Source: Paenibacillus sp. (GTDB lineage Bacteria; Bacillota; Bacilli; Paenibacillales; Paenibacillaceae). From it: 57,750 bases of DNA. The stretch's first letter is position 1. Every line of letters starts with the position of its first letter. Below the pieces are notes generated by a model, which had not been told where the DNA came from, searched no databases, and worked only from the letters and a program-made list of their open reading frames with translations. The position numbers and the translations under genes are program-made. This document shows positions 56,923 through 57,750 of the stretch, in pieces. Location of the stretch: NCBI GenBank assembly GCA_031254035.1, contig JAIRVF010000020.1, positions 1 to 57,750 on the forward strand, given 5' to 3'.

Positions 56923-57523
56923 GATCCAGTGCTTCGTAATCCTGTTTGGCCACAGGTCGCAGAAGCTGCGTAACACCGGTAGCCTCGAGGGATTTTGCCA
57001 GCGCATACGCTAAATATCCTGCTAGAACAGCGGAGCTGATGATCCGAAGCGTGTATTTATAAAGCACCATCCAAAGCGTGTAGTCGGCCACATAGCCGTA
57101 ATAAATATCAATAAGCAGCGAGCCTATCGCTGCCGCCGCACCTGCGAACGCGGCCGTCCCCATACGGAAGCTGCGGTAGCGGAACACAGCGAAGACCATC
57201 TCTGCGGCTAGTCCTTGCACCACGCTATATAGTACCAGCTGGATGCCCCATTCACTGCCGAACAAAATTTCCACATGGGCCGCGGCGACCTCTGCCAATA
57301 TTGCGACCCCGGGCTTGCGGATCAACAGCATGGCAAGCGTCGGCGCCAAAAACCAAACTCCATAAGCCAGTTGATGCGCCTGAAAAAACAGCGGCTTGAA
57401 TAGATCGTACACAGAACTCCAAAAGTGGTACACAACTCCGAGCACAAGCGACAGCAATATCGTCACCAACAGATCGCTCAGCTTAAGCCCCTTTCTTTTT
57501 TCAGCAAGTATTACATGTTCCAT
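56915..57523 (-). CDS. ykoE: ECF substrate-binding membrane subunit (YkoE)
   Basis: 202 aa with about five hydrophobic helices: LLVTILLSLVLGVVYHFWSS, GVWFLAPTLAMLLIRKPGVA, LVLYSVVQGLAAEMVFAVF, AAAAIGSLLIDIYYGYVADY. The E-V-A-A-A-H-V-E-I-L-F-G-S-E-W-G region fits YkoE, the S component for thiamine or its precursor hydroxymethylpyrimidine. AGGGAGATGTAGG precedes the ATG. Only 31 nt of native upstream sequence remain before a MITE copy, and no TPP riboswitch is visible in the window. Confidence 0.88.
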   Translation of the reverse strand: MEHVILAEKRKGLKLSDLLVTILLSLVLGVVYHFWSSVYDLFKPLFFQAHQLAYGVWFLAPTLAMLLIRKPGVAILAEVAAAHVEILFGSEWGIQLVLYSVVQGLAAEMVFAVFRYRSFRMGTAAFAGAAAAIGSLLIDIYYGYVADYTLWMVLYKYTLRIISSAVLAGYLAYALAKSLEATGVTQLLRPVAKQDYEALDHD

Positions 57524-57554
57524 CCTACATCTCCCTCTTTTCTTTTAATTATGG

Positions 57555-57750
57555 GTTGTTCAAAAAGTCCAATTTTGATCACGAAGTGAATCAGGATGTA
57601 GATTCGGCATCGAATCTTGAATTCAGCCGGTCCTAAGCAGATGCTTACGAAGTATGTTTCCTCCGGAAACATTTTAGGTGCTCACGTACCCACTACAAGC
57701 AGATGCTTACGAAGTCGTTTTCTACGAAAACGTGTAGCTCCGCTCCTCAA
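57555..57750. mobile_element. MITE-like element, runs out of the window
   Basis: Begins GTTGTTCAAAAAGTCC and follows, base for base with about 90% identity, the reverse complement of 45825-45630, including the two GCTTACGAAGT blocks with their hairpins. It lies 31 nt upstream of the ykoE start codon, so it may carry or replace the promoter of the ykoEDC operon. Confidence 0.85.

Noticed and set aside
55834..56973. Forward ORF of 379 aa
   Set aside because: Antisense to the fused ECF ATPase, whose Walker and signature motifs are complete. His/Arg-rich composition without any domain is typical of shadow frames in GC-rich genes.

Overview
The window looks like a chromosome segment of a spore-forming Firmicute of the Paenibacillus type. 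The signs are strong GGAGG-type ribosome binding sites, frequent GTG/TTG starts, a gerM-rph-rdgB block as in Bacillus, gerE, a sigY-yxlCDEFG operon, a YhcN/YlaJ lipoprotein, a YheC/YheD coat protein, CgeB-type glycosyltransferases and a tRNA-Arg. Nothing was searched; names rest on motifs, lengths and gene order read by eye.

Layout. 1-3.1 kb: end of a phosphate-uptake operon (propeller/stalk protein, pstS, pstC), with candidate Pho boxes upstream; tagO diverges from it. 4.2-5.7 kb: repeats, tRNA-Arg and small proteins. 5.7-12.7 kb: asparagine synthetase, an EEP-family enzyme, an ASCH protein, rdgB, rph, gerM and a PgpA-like protein. 12.8-22.7 kb: an internally deleted MFS gene with its ArsR regulator, an MBL hydrolase, a TetR/MFS efflux pair, an acidic low-complexity protein, Mn-dependent pyrophosphatase, a DUF1904-like protein, an oxidoreductase framed by 42-bp direct repeats, and phosphoglycerate mutase. 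23-26.4 kb: a symmetric repeat array, then the complete sigY operon. 27-32 kb: gerE, then the RpiR-nagB-nagA operon with an IS inserted exactly between the nagA stop and its terminator. 32-33.7 kb: a spore lipoprotein and a membrane-anchored protein.

33.9-54.6 kb is the most distinctive part: a large, probably spore-surface glycosylation locus. It holds about ten glycosyltransferases (GT2, GT4, CgeB-type, GT-D), a nucleotide-sugar pathway (UDP-GlcNAc 2-epimerase, CapE/WbjB-like dehydratase, RmlD-like reductase, a further epimerase/reductase), three small helical proteins, an exosporium-like protein, an H-type-lectin-like ORF and a YheC/YheD ATP-grasp protein. Several otherwise unrelated enzymes carry an Arg/Lys-rich segment and, in four of them, an N-terminal Gly-Tyr repeat (G-Y/F-x-x-G-Y/F). 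One small protein is almost nothing but these two elements. I read this as a shared localisation or scaffold tag, and it is the best candidate here for an undescribed system.

54.6-57.5 kb: a ykoE-ykoD-ykoC-type ECF transporter (thiamine/HMP class). The window ends inside a copy of a MITE-like repeat that also occurs at 45.5 kb (complete, with a 9-bp target duplication) and 14.0 kb (fragment); a related divergent element lies at 44.2 kb.
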